33,006 bases of DNA from JBMYZL01 sp965661765 (GTDB lineage: Bacteria > Bacteroidota > Bacteroidia > Flavobacteriales_D > Sanyastnellaceae). Position 1 is the first letter of the stretch. Every line of letters begins with the position of its first letter. The notes beneath the pieces were generated by a model. The model ran no database searches. It saw nothing but the letters and a program-made list of their open reading frames with translations, and was not told the DNA's origin. Shown here piece by piece: positions 17,368 to 25,813 of this stretch. The translations under genes and the position numbers were made by a program. The DNA lies in assembly GCA_965661765.1 (NCBI GenBank), contig CBFIFE010000030.1, positions 1 to 33,006 on the forward strand, given 5' to 3'.

Positions 17368-18570
17368 ATGAACGTTTCGTCCTCTTTTCGGTTCGTCGCC
17401 GCCACAGCCCTCCTGGCGCTTCTTGCTTGGCAAACCCCGATCCAAGCGCAAACGTTGCACGCGGTTTGGGTGATGAATGAGGGAAATGCCCCCACGGGAA
17501 CGCCGTCACTCGGGCGTTTTGATCCCGAGACGAACGTCTACGAGGAAATCATGACCTTCCCAGAAGCGGCCTTTGCCTCAGACGTGGTTGTGGAAAGCAC
17601 GGGGGTGTACGTCGCTGCGGACAGCAAGATTTATCGGTTGGACGCAGACACGTATGAAGTGCTCGCAGAAGCAGAAATCCCAGGTGTTCGAAAGCTGCAG
17701 GTCTTCGCGGGCAAGTTGTACGCCACGCGCGGTGAAGTCTCCACGCTTGACAGTTACCTGTGGTCGCTGGATTTGGAAAATCTGGAAGTCTTGACGGTTC
17801 ATGCTGCTGCGGCGAACGAGGGTCCGATGGTGGCTGCAGAAGGCATGACGGTGGTGGACGACATGTTGGTGATTGCGATCAACAATGGGTTTGTTTGGGG
17901 AGAAGAAACAGGCCAAATTGGTTGGCTCACCCCCTCCGGCTCCTACACCGAGACGGCTTTGCCGGCGGGTGCCGAAAATCCCGTCCACATTTTCGCGCAC
18001 GACGGTGACGTGTGCTTTGTGTCGAATGGCTCCTGGGATGGCACGGCGCTCTCCAGGGTCGATCCTGCAACAGGCGATGTGCAGATGACAGTTTTGGCCG
18101 ATGTCTCTGCCGGATGCAATGCAGCTGCACTTGTCGAGGATCGCCTGGCCTTTCAGATCAGCGGTGAAAGCGATTTGCGCCAGGTGGACGCAGCCACCTT
18201 GGCAGAAGCACCGGGGCTGGTGTTGTCTGGCAACACCTATTACAGCATGGCGACCGACCCGTTGTCAGGGACCATTTTCGCAGCACACACCGATTGGTAT
18301 TCCTATGGCGAGGTCGAGATGTTCGCGGCCGACGGGGCCTTCTTGGGCAGCTTCGCATGTGGGGTCAGCCCCGGCAATCTCGCCGTTGAAATTCGAGAAA
18401 CAACGGCAGGGTTGTGCACGGGCCTTGAGGCCAAATCCCCTTTTGTCCCAGTTGCGGCCTGGGACCTTTCGGGACGTGCTTTGCCGGTCGAAGCCCGCGG
18501 TGCCTTCCGTCATGGGGTGCGCATCGAGCAGGATGAGCAAGGAACAATCAGAAAAGTCATTCGCCCTTGA
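17368..18570 (+). CDS. Secreted beta-propeller (YncE/DUF5074-like) protein
   Basis: This 400-residue protein begins at ATG 17368 with a signal peptide (hydrophobic TALLALLAW, cleaved after QAQ near residue 28). The mature part starts with VWVMNEGNAPTGTPSLGRFDPET, the 'NEGN..GS(L)..(Y/F)dP' opening seen in Bacteroidota YncE/DUF5074-type propellers. Repeated blade-like strands follow (ASDVVVESTGVYVAADSKIY, KLQVFAGKLYATRG). The tail, AWDLSGRALPVEAR...GTIRKVIRP, looks like a degenerate T9SS type-A C-terminal domain, so surface delivery is plausible but unproven. The upstream in-frame extension to 16909 runs through the divergent gene and is rejected. It is transcribed alone, probably from the -7 box at 17337. 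Its ligand is unknown. Confidence 0.75.
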   Translation: MNVSSSFRFVAATALLALLAWQTPIQAQTLHAVWVMNEGNAPTGTPSLGRFDPETNVYEEIMTFPEAAFASDVVVESTGVYVAADSKIYRLDADTYEVLAEAEIPGVRKLQVFAGKLYATRGEVSTLDSYLWSLDLENLEVLTVHAAAANEGPMVAAEGMTVVDDMLVIAINNGFVWGEETGQIGWLTPSGSYTETALPAGAENPVHIFAHDGDVCFVSNGSWDGTALSRVDPATGDVQMTVLADVSAGCNAAALVEDRLAFQISGESDLRQVDAATLAEAPGLVLSGNTYYSMATDPLSGTIFAAHTDWYSYGEVEMFAADGAFLGSFACGVSPGNLAVEIRETTAGLCTGLEAKSPFVPVAAWDLSGRALPVEARGAFRHGVRIEQDEQGTIRKVIRP

Positions 18571-18587
18571 TTTTCTTGCGTTCAGCG

Positions 18588-18617
18588 ATGCGTTAACGCA
18601 TGGATAACGGTTTTTTT
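18588..18617 (+). promoter_or_regulatory. 14-bp perfect palindrome next to a T-run: operator or weak terminator
   Basis: ATGCGTTAACGCAT (18588-18601) is a perfect 14-bp palindrome, 18 bp after the stop of the propeller gene. A partly overlapping inverted repeat, CGTTA (18591-18595) with TAACG (18605-18609), precedes seven T (18611-18617). The second arrangement could be a weak intrinsic terminator. The palindrome could instead be a binding site for a dimeric regulator of the downstream phosphatase gene. The sequence does not decide between them. Confidence 0.4.
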
Positions 18618-18746
18618 GCTCGCCGGAAACCCAAGATTGTCGGCAGTGAAAAGTGAGGCCGTTTGAACTTCATTGAGTCGTAACGCTGCCGAAAGGTCCG
18701 GCTGAAAGAAGAGGAGTTGCTTTGGGGTCAAATCGACCTCATCATC
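18618..18746 (+). other. Upstream region of the nucleotidase gene, no confident promoter
   Basis: This is the rest of the 176-bp gap before the nucleotidase gene. It holds a 7-bp inverted repeat (TCGGCAG at 18640-18646 and CTGCCGA at 18686-18692) and a near-match to the Bacteroidota -7 box, TTGCTTTG at 18717-18724 (one mismatch to TAnnTTTG), 22 bp before the ATG. No matching -33 element is seen. Confidence 0.3.
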
Positions 18747-21700
18747 ATGAAACAACTCCGATTCGTGGCGCGCCAGTGGTTCGCCGGCCTGTTCGCCCTC
18801 ACAGCGGCAGCCTCCGTTCAAGCCCAAGATTGTGGGCTCTTCTTCTCCGAGTATGCGGAGGGAAGTGCGTCCAACAAGTACGTAGAAATCTACAACCCGA
18901 CCGACCAGGGCATCGCACTCGATGGCTACACGGCCGCACTGTATTCCAATGGTTCCGTGACCCTCTCGGGAAGTTACGCGCTGAGTGGAACCCTCGGTGC
19001 AGGGGAGGTGCTTGTTGTTGCGAACGCCGCAGCAGACCCCACAATCCTTGCGGTGGCGGATGTCCTCAGCAACAGCTTCGCAAATTGGAATGGCAACGAC
19101 GCCGTGGCATTGTTGGACCCGCAAGGGAACGTGGTGGATGTGGTCGGCGAAATCGGTACGGACTCTCCTTGGCCTGTCGCCGACGGAGACACCCAGAACA
19201 ACACACTGGTCCGCGATGCATCGGTCACAGCAGGTACGGCCGATTGGTCCACAGGCGCCACGCAATGGACGGTGTTGCCGAGCAACGATTGGTCTGACCT
19301 GGACGCACACACCTTCGCAGGCTCGTGTGGCGCCGCATCGGACGAGCCCTTCACGCTGCGCATTTTTCACAACAACGACGGAGAGTCGGCGCTGTTGGAT
19401 GTTGACCACTTCGCCGCCGTTTTGGACGCGGAGCGGGCCGCCGCAGATGCAGAAGGAACGCCATCGATGCTGCTGAGCTCTGGCGACAACTTCTTGGCTG
19501 GCTTTGTTTTCAATTACAGTTTGGAAACAGGCACGTTTTACGATGCACTGGCGTTGGATCGCCTCGGTTATGACGCATTGTGTTTGGGGAACCACGACTT
19601 TGACTTCGGAACGGAAGTGTTGGCGGATTTCATCGGCAGCTACACCCTGACCACACCGCCTTATCTCAGTTCAAACCTCGATTTCTCCACAGACGCGAAC
19701 ATGGCGCCATTGGAGACATCTGGCCGCTTGGCTGGCAGCACGATCATCACAAAGGGCGGCGAGCCAATCGGCGTCATCGGATTGACAACACCGGAACTTC
19801 CAGGCATCTCCAGCCCAGATGACGTCACCGTTGAGCAGGACGTTGTGGCAGCTGTCATGGAAGAGGTGGCGGTCCTTGAAGGCGCAGGCGTGAACAAGAT
19901 CATTTTGGTCAGCCACATGCAGTCGGTCAGCACGGACGTGGCTCTGGCCGCCCAATTGACAGGTGTCGACCTGATCATCGCAGGTGGGGGAGACCAGCTC
20001 CTGACAAACAACGCGAGTTACAGCGGGGTTTACGAAGTCTATGGCGATTACCCCTTGGCTTACACCGATGCGAATGACAACCCGATTTACATCGTCACCA
20101 CAATAGGCAACTACAATTTCCTCGGAAGCCTGAAGTTGACCTTTGATGCGAACGGTGTGATCACGGACACGCACATGGACGAAAGCGACGTGATTGAGGT
20201 TCCCACAGGTGCCGATGCGCCATCGAACTCAGCGATGTACAATGATGTCGTCGCGCCATTGGAGGCGGCACTCGGTCAGGCGAATGTATTGGCCACCACT
20301 GAGATTGCCTGGGATGTGCGCAAGCCCGTGATTCGGGCTCGGGAGAACGGCATTGGCAGCCTCGTTGTGGACAGCTACTTGGCGAAGGCTCAGGAATGGG
20401 CAGCAACCGATGCGGAGGTGGACATGCCGGTTTTGGCCTTGGCCAACGGCGGAGGCATTCGCTCCAACACCATCTACAGCGCTGGCCCCATCACGGACCA
20501 GGACATCGCGAACATCTTGCCATTTCCGAACTACATCGCCATCATGGAAGATGTACCAGCGGAAGTGGTGAAGCGGGTCTTTGAAAACGCGTACAGCCAG
20601 CTCTCAACGGGTGTCAACGGTGAAATTCTTGGCGAAGACGGCCGTTTTGCGCACATTGCGGGCGGCACGATTGAGTACGATTTGTCCGGAGCGCCATACA
20701 CCCATGATGCGGGTGGCAACACCATCAACGCAGGCAGCCGAATTGTCAGCTTGGTGTTGTCCGATGGCACCGTGGTCGTCGAAAATGGCGCAAGTGTTGA
20801 CGGCGTGACGGTGGACATGGCTTCCGTCGATTTCTCCATGAATGGTGGTGACTTTTATCCGTTTGATCAAGCAGGCCAGCCGGTGCTTGTCTCGGAATAC
20901 TTGGCACTCGATGCCTTTGAGCAGTTCTTGACTGTGGACCTCAATGGACAGGTTGCTGCTGCGGATTATGCTGAATTGGCCGATCTTGATGCTGGACGCC
21001 AAATCGTGGTTCGCCCCACTTGCGACGACCCTGAAGCATGCACCTTCGGCGCGCCCACCATTTGTTATTACGCAGACGCATGCGGCGTGTGCGGCGGGGA
21101 TGGCAGCACTTGTGTGGAGGGATGCACGAACCCGTTGGCTTGCAATTTTTATGAACTCGCGGTCATCGACGACGGTTCTTGCGTCGTGCCCACGCCCGGC
21201 AGCCCTTGCCCAACGGAAGTGATTTCGATGGTGGTGGCCGGCTCCGACGATGCCGAGGAGCAAATGGACCCTGCAAATCCTTACTTCAACGGCTACCCTT
21301 ACATGGGCAGCTCTGACCTCGAGCTCATCAACGATGGTGGGGAGCAAGAAGTGGGCGTCCGGTTTGCAGCGCTCAATGTTCCTGCAGGCGTGACCATCAC
21401 CAGTGCTTACATCCAATTTGTTGCAGATGCAAACAACGACGGACCGACGAATTTGATGGTTCACGTCGAGGACAACACGAACCCCAGCACATACAGCAGC
21501 GACGTCCTCAACGATGTCAGTGGCCGCGTCAAGCATCCGGTGAGTGTGGATTGGTCGGACGTACCGGCATGGTCTTCAGGTTTGGCGGGCATCGACCAGC
21601 GCACACCTGACCTGTCAGCCCTCGTTCAGCACATCATTGATGCAGATGGTTGGGCAACGGGCAATGCCATCAATTTCATCATCACAGGTTCTGGCGAGCG

Positions 21701-24700
21701 CGAGGCGAAGTCATACGAAAACGATGACAACGACGTCGCGTTGGCGCCCAAACTCGTGGTGAATTACCAAGATTTGAGCGGCGAGGGTTGCACAGATGCA
21801 ACAGCGAGCAACTACGATCCTGCGGCGACAGCGGACGACGGATCTTGCACTTATGCGTTGAGCTTCCAGGTGAACACGGGTTCTGACGACATCGAAGAGA
21901 CATTGAATGATGATGCGACCTACTACGATGGCGGTTTGCCTTACATGGACAGTTCTGATTTGGAGTTGGTCGAGGATGGCGATGCGACCCAAGCTGTGGG
22001 GGTTCGCTTCACGGGTTTGAACATTGCACAAGGCCAAACCATCGCCTCCGCACACATTCAATTCACCACCGATGAGGTCAGCACGGGGACATGCGATTTG
22101 ACAATCGCCGTGCAGGACGCTGCGGACAATGAGACCTTCAACGCGGACATTGCATTCGACGCTTCGGGTCGCGCGACTTTGGCCAACACCGTGGCATGGA
22201 GCCCCGCCGATTGGAATGTCGTGGGTGAGTCGGGCGAGAATCAGCGGACGCCGGATTTGGCCTCCCTCGTTCAAGCGATCGTCGACAAGGCGGATTGGTC
22301 GCCGTACAACGCCATGACCTTCATCCTCACAGGATCAGGAAGCCGAATCGCGGAAGCCTACGAAGGCGATCCTTCGGCGGCAGCCCGCTTGGTCATCGAG
22401 GTGCTCGGCGAACCAGTGGTTGCACAAGGTTGCACGGACGACAGCGCAGCGAACTACGACCCCGCAGCAGGCGCAGACGACGGTTCTTGCATCTACACCC
22501 AGGTGTTGAGCATCTCGGCGATTCAGCAAGGCCAATTGACCGAGGCCCTCACCGGCTCCATCGTCCAGACTTCCGGAGTGGTGACGTATACAGAAGGCAG
22601 TTTCTTCGCGCTCCAAGACGGAACGGGCGCATACAGCGGCATCAGCGTGTACAGTTCGGGCAACGGGCTGAACGTCGGCGATGACATCACGATCACAGGA
22701 ACCGTCACGGAATACAACGGATTGACCGAGTTGATCACCATCACCGAAATCATTGTGAATGCGACAGGGGCTGCCGTGCCTGCCCACGAAGTCATTGCCA
22801 CCGCGGCGTTGAACGACGAACAGTGGGAAAGCGTTCTCGTGGAGACGTCAGGAACAGTGACCGCTCTTGCCAACCAGTACGGAGAGTGGTTGATCAACGA
22901 TGGAACGGGCGATGCCCAAATCGACGACCACGTGGTGGAAGTGCCTGCGGATTTGGCCGTCGGTCAGATCTACAACGTTCAGGGACTGTCGTCGTATGCA
23001 TACGGTTCATTCGAACTGCGTGCAACCCAAATTGAACAGCAGGTGGTGCTCGCGCCATGTGTCTTGGGAACGGTTTACGTGAGCGAAGCGCACACCAGTG
23101 GCGAGCCAGAGGACTACATTGAACTTTACAACAGCGGCGACACAGATTGCTTGCTCACCGGTTTCCAACTCGATGACAATGTTGAGCTCGCAGACTTCAC
23201 TTTCGGCGAAGTTGTGATTGAAGCGGGTGGTTTTTGGTTGGGCTATGAGGACGCCCCTGACAGCTTCAACAGTGGGTTGTCGAGTGGCGGTGACCTCGTG
23301 GTCTTCGCAGACCCTCAAGGCAACACCTTGATTGTGGAGGCAGGCCCATCCGTCGGGAACCTTTCCAAGAGCTACGATGCCGAAGGCAACGGATGCTACA
23401 CGAACCCAACGCCAGGAGCGGCGAACGATGCTTGTGGCGTGGTGGGTTGCACCGACGAAACAGCATGCAACTTCAACCCTGAAGCCACGAACGATGACGG
23501 CAGCTGCAGCTTCAGCGATGGCATCTTGGACTGTGCAGGCAACTGCATCAATGACAGCGACGGCGATGGCATCTGTGACGAGAATGAAGGGCTTCCCGGT
23601 TGCATGGATGTATTGGCAGAGAACTACAATCCACAGGCGACAGAGGATGATGGATCATGTTGGGATTCGGACATTGATTACGTCCTCTCAGGCAGTTATG
23701 CGACCGGGCTTTTTGATGCCGGTGCAGCCGAGATTGTCGACTACCACGCGGGCACGCAGCGCATTTTCTCCGTCAATGCCGCCGACCTCAATGTCAGCGC
23801 CATCGACGCCAGTGACCCGAACAACCTCACCTTGGCCTTCACGATCGATGTGACGGCTTACGGCGCAACGGCAAACAGTGTGGCCGTGTTCGGCGACCAC
23901 GTTGCGGTGGCCATTGAAGCGGCCGATGTGGATGCCCTCGGCCAAGTTGTCATCTTTGATGTGGACGGCAATTTCGTCAGTGCGGCGCCGACCGGTTACT
24001 GGCCCGATGCCTTGTCCGTGTCGTTCGATGGCACCATGATCGCAGTGGCGAACGAGGGACAGCCCAGCGACGACTACACCATTGACCCCGTGGGCTCAGC
24101 GACCCTCATCGACGTGACGGACCCAGCGAACCCAGTAGCGACGCAAATCGAATTCGATGGCCTCACCGAAGCGGACCTCCCCGAGGGCACACGCATCTTC
24201 GGCCCGAACGCCACCATTGCAATGGACCTCGAACCGGAATACGTTGCCTTCAGTGGCGATGACAACACGCTGTTCATCAGCTGTCAGGAGAACAACTGTA
24301 TGGTGGTTGCGGACGTTGCAACGGCCACAATCACGAACGTTTGGAGTTACGGTTTCAAGGATCACAGCTTGACAGAAAATGCCCTGGATGCATCGAATCA
24401 GGATGGCATGATCAACATTGCAGCATGGCCTGTGAAGGGAATGTACATGCCGGATGCCATTCACTCGTTTGAGGCGGCCGATGGCCAAACCTACATCATC
24501 ACCGCCAACGAAGGCGATGCCCGCGATTACGACACGTACAGTGAGGAGGCCCGAATCCGGGATTTGGTCCTCGATCCCACGGTGTTCCCAGATGCAGCGA
24601 CCCTGCAAGCGAACGAGAACCTCGGGCGCCTCTTGACTTCAACGGAAATGGGCGACATCGACGGTGACGGTGACTACGATGAGTTGTACAGTTATGGTGC

Positions 24701-25745
24701 ACGTTCGTTCTCGATTTGGTCTGAAGATGGCACCCTCATCTTCGATTCTGGACGTGAATTCGCAGACGTCGTCAGCACTTTGTTCCCCGACGACTTCAAC
24801 AGCACCAACAGTGGCAACAGCAGTTTTGACAACCGCTCGGACGACAAAGGTGTCGAGCCTGAGGGTGTGGATGTGGGCATGATCAACGGACGGATGTATG
24901 CTTTCATCGGATTGGAGCGTCAGTCGGCGGTGTTGATTTACGACATCACGGATCCTTCGAATCCAGTCTATCAGCGCTACCTCAGCAACCGGGACTTCAG
25001 CGTGTCGAACAATGACATTGCCTCCCTGGCAGACGCCGCAGGCGACCTCGGTCCTGAGGGATTGAAGTTCATTTCCGCTTCGGACTCGCCCGATGGCATG
25101 CCGTACCTCATCACGGGCAACGAAATTTCAGGCACAGTCACCGCCTATGCTTTGACCAGCGAAATTGCGGTGCCCACCTGCGAACTCGGTGTCGTTTATG
25201 TCAGCGAGGCACACACCAGCGGTGAGCCAGAGGACTACATTGAGCTTTACAACAGCGGCAACACGGCTTGCAATCTCGCCGGGTTCCAGCTCGACGACAA
25301 TGTGGCCTTGACCGATTTGACGTTCGGCGATGTGACCATCGAAGCGGGTGGCTACTGGATCGGATACGAGGACGCCGAGAACAGCTTCGGCAGCGGGTTG
25401 TCAAGCGGTGGAGACATCGTGGTGCTGGCGGATCCAGCCGGTGACATGCGCGTGGTGGAACTCGGACCTTCGCTCGCCCATTACGGCCAGTCGTTCGATG
25501 CGGACGGAAATGGCTGCTACGCCGAGCCGACACCCGGAGCGGACAACGCCGAATGCCAGGAGACCGAATTGATCACGACGGGCGACCTCGGCTGCACATA
25601 CCCAGGTGCATGCAACTACGATTCAGAGGCGTTGTTCGATGATGGCAGCTGCGAATTCCTCGCGGGCGACCTCAACGGCGACCACTTCGTGACAGCATCT
25701 GACCTGTTGATGTTCTTGGCGAACTTCCAGGCGACTTGCGAATGA
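18747..25745 (+). CDS. Multidomain secreted 5'-nucleotidase/phosphatase-like exoprotein
   Basis: The protein has 2332 residues. ATG 18747 gives a good signal peptide (MKQLRF..., cleaved after VQAQ near 26); the frame opens at 18717 but the extension would spoil it. Approximate domains: LTD 27-195; metallophosphatase/5'-nucleotidase 205-757 (NND 209-211, SSGDN ~245, GNHD 281-284, VSHMQ ~389, substrate-binding NGGGIRSN ~567, LPFPNY); CNYD motif ~792-812; two related beta-sandwich modules ~825-1010 and ~1038-1225; OB-fold like those in extracellular nucleases ~1250-1437; LTD ~1440-1565; CNYD/TSP3-like ~1565-1640; choice-of-anchor-I domain ~1642-2138; third LTD ~2146-2270; CNYD; and dockerin-like DLNGDHFVTASDLLMFL at the end. 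The likely role is extracellular hydrolysis of nucleotides or DNA-derived phosphate esters for phosphorus supply. The metal-site motifs are variant (NNDGE rather than D-x-H; AGGGDQ rather than GGHSQ), so activity needs proof. Confidence 0.85.
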   Translation: MKQLRFVARQWFAGLFALTAAASVQAQDCGLFFSEYAEGSASNKYVEIYNPTDQGIALDGYTAALYSNGSVTLSGSYALSGTLGAGEVLVVANAAADPTILAVADVLSNSFANWNGNDAVALLDPQGNVVDVVGEIGTDSPWPVADGDTQNNTLVRDASVTAGTADWSTGATQWTVLPSNDWSDLDAHTFAGSCGAASDEPFTLRIFHNNDGESALLDVDHFAAVLDAERAAADAEGTPSMLLSSGDNFLAGFVFNYSLETGTFYDALALDRLGYDALCLGNHDFDFGTEVLADFIGSYTLTTPPYLSSNLDFSTDANMAPLETSGRLAGSTIITKGGEPIGVIGLTTPELPGISSPDDVTVEQDVVAAVMEEVAVLEGAGVNKIILVSHMQSVSTDVALAAQLTGVDLIIAGGGDQLLTNNASYSGVYEVYGDYPLAYTDANDNPIYIVTTIGNYNFLGSLKLTFDANGVITDTHMDESDVIEVPTGADAPSNSAMYNDVVAPLEAALGQANVLATTEIAWDVRKPVIRARENGIGSLVVDSYLAKAQEWAATDAEVDMPVLALANGGGIRSNTIYSAGPITDQDIANILPFPNYIAIMEDVPAEVVKRVFENAYSQLSTGVNGEILGEDGRFAHIAGGTIEYDLSGAPYTHDAGGNTINAGSRIVSLVLSDGTVVVENGASVDGVTVDMASVDFSMNGGDFYPFDQAGQPVLVSEYLALDAFEQFLTVDLNGQVAAADYAELADLDAGRQIVVRPTCDDPEACTFGAPTICYYADACGVCGGDGSTCVEGCTNPLACNFYELAVIDDGSCVVPTPGSPCPTEVISMVVAGSDDAEEQMDPANPYFNGYPYMGSSDLELINDGGEQEVGVRFAALNVPAGVTITSAYIQFVADANNDGPTNLMVHVEDNTNPSTYSSDVLNDVSGRVKHPVSVDWSDVPAWSSGLAGIDQRTPDLSALVQHIIDADGWATGNAINFIITGSGEREAKSYENDDNDVALAPKLVVNYQDLSGEGCTDATASNYDPAATADDGSCTYALSFQVNTGSDDIEETLNDDATYYDGGLPYMDSSDLELVEDGDATQAVGVRFTGLNIAQGQTIASAHIQFTTDEVSTGTCDLTIAVQDAADNETFNADIAFDASGRATLANTVAWSPADWNVVGESGENQRTPDLASLVQAIVDKADWSPYNAMTFILTGSGSRIAEAYEGDPSAAARLVIEVLGEPVVAQGCTDDSAANYDPAAGADDGSCIYTQVLSISAIQQGQLTEALTGSIVQTSGVVTYTEGSFFALQDGTGAYSGISVYSSGNGLNVGDDITITGTVTEYNGLTELITITEIIVNATGAAVPAHEVIATAALNDEQWESVLVETSGTVTALANQYGEWLINDGTGDAQIDDHVVEVPADLAVGQIYNVQGLSSYAYGSFELRATQIEQQVVLAPCVLGTVYVSEAHTSGEPEDYIELYNSGDTDCLLTGFQLDDNVELADFTFGEVVIEAGGFWLGYEDAPDSFNSGLSSGGDLVVFADPQGNTLIVEAGPSVGNLSKSYDAEGNGCYTNPTPGAANDACGVVGCTDETACNFNPEATNDDGSCSFSDGILDCAGNCINDSDGDGICDENEGLPGCMDVLAENYNPQATEDDGSCWDSDIDYVLSGSYATGLFDAGAAEIVDYHAGTQRIFSVNAADLNVSAIDASDPNNLTLAFTIDVTAYGATANSVAVFGDHVAVAIEAADVDALGQVVIFDVDGNFVSAAPTGYWPDALSVSFDGTMIAVANEGQPSDDYTIDPVGSATLIDVTDPANPVATQIEFDGLTEADLPEGTRIFGPNATIAMDLEPEYVAFSGDDNTLFISCQENNCMVVADVATATITNVWSYGFKDHSLTENALDASNQDGMINIAAWPVKGMYMPDAIHSFEAADGQTYIITANEGDARDYDTYSEEARIRDLVLDPTVFPDAATLQANENLGRLLTSTEMGDIDGDGDYDELYSYGARSFSIWSEDGTLIFDSGREFADVVSTLFPDDFNSTNSGNSSFDNRSDDKGVEPEGVDVGMINGRMYAFIGLERQSAVLIYDITDPSNPVYQRYLSNRDFSVSNNDIASLADAAGDLGPEGLKFISASDSPDGMPYLITGNEISGTVTAYALTSEIAVPTCELGVVYVSEAHTSGEPEDYIELYNSGNTACNLAGFQLDDNVALTDLTFGDVTIEAGGYWIGYEDAENSFGSGLSSGGDIVVLADPAGDMRVVELGPSLAHYGQSFDADGNGCYAEPTPGADNAECQETELITTGDLGCTYPGACNYDSEALFDDGSCEFLAGDLNGDHFVTASDLLMFLANFQATCE
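23065..23445 (+). repeat. Internal duplicated LTD-domain coding segment, copy 1
   Basis: This LTD module (YVSEAHTSGEPEDYIELYNS, GFQLDDNV, SGLSSGGD, PTPGA) is highly similar at both protein and nucleotide level to the module at 25190-25560 of the same gene. The copies flank the choice-of-anchor-I domain, so about 2.1 kb separates them. A shared nucleotide run is GAGCCAGAGGACTACATTGA. Confidence 0.8.
25190..25560 (+). repeat. Internal duplicated LTD-domain coding segment, copy 2
   Basis: This is the second copy of the LTD module, differing mainly by conservative and synonymous changes (GFQLDDNVALTDLTFG against GFQLDDNVELADFTFG). It lies between the choice-of-anchor-I domain and the final CNYD/dockerin-like tail. 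The first LTD of the protein (residues 27-195) is much more diverged and belongs to a different subgroup. Confidence 0.8.
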
Positions 25746-25777
25746 AATCCTGATTGACAGGTGGTGGTGAAAACGGG

Positions 25778-25807
25778 AAACCGCTGCTCCTTCGGGGGCG
25801 GCGGTTT
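25778..25807. terminator. Intrinsic terminator hairpin with TTCG tetraloop, convergent genes
   Basis: A 13-bp stem (25778-25790 with 25795-25807, two G-T wobble pairs) is closed by a C(TTCG)G tetraloop, which is unusually stable. It lies 32 bp after the stop of the nucleotidase gene and 6 bp beyond the stop of the convergent GDPD gene. The U-tract is poor on both strands (CTTGCTTT on plus), so the hairpin may act mainly by its stability. Confidence 0.8.
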
Positions 25808-25813
25808 CTTGCT

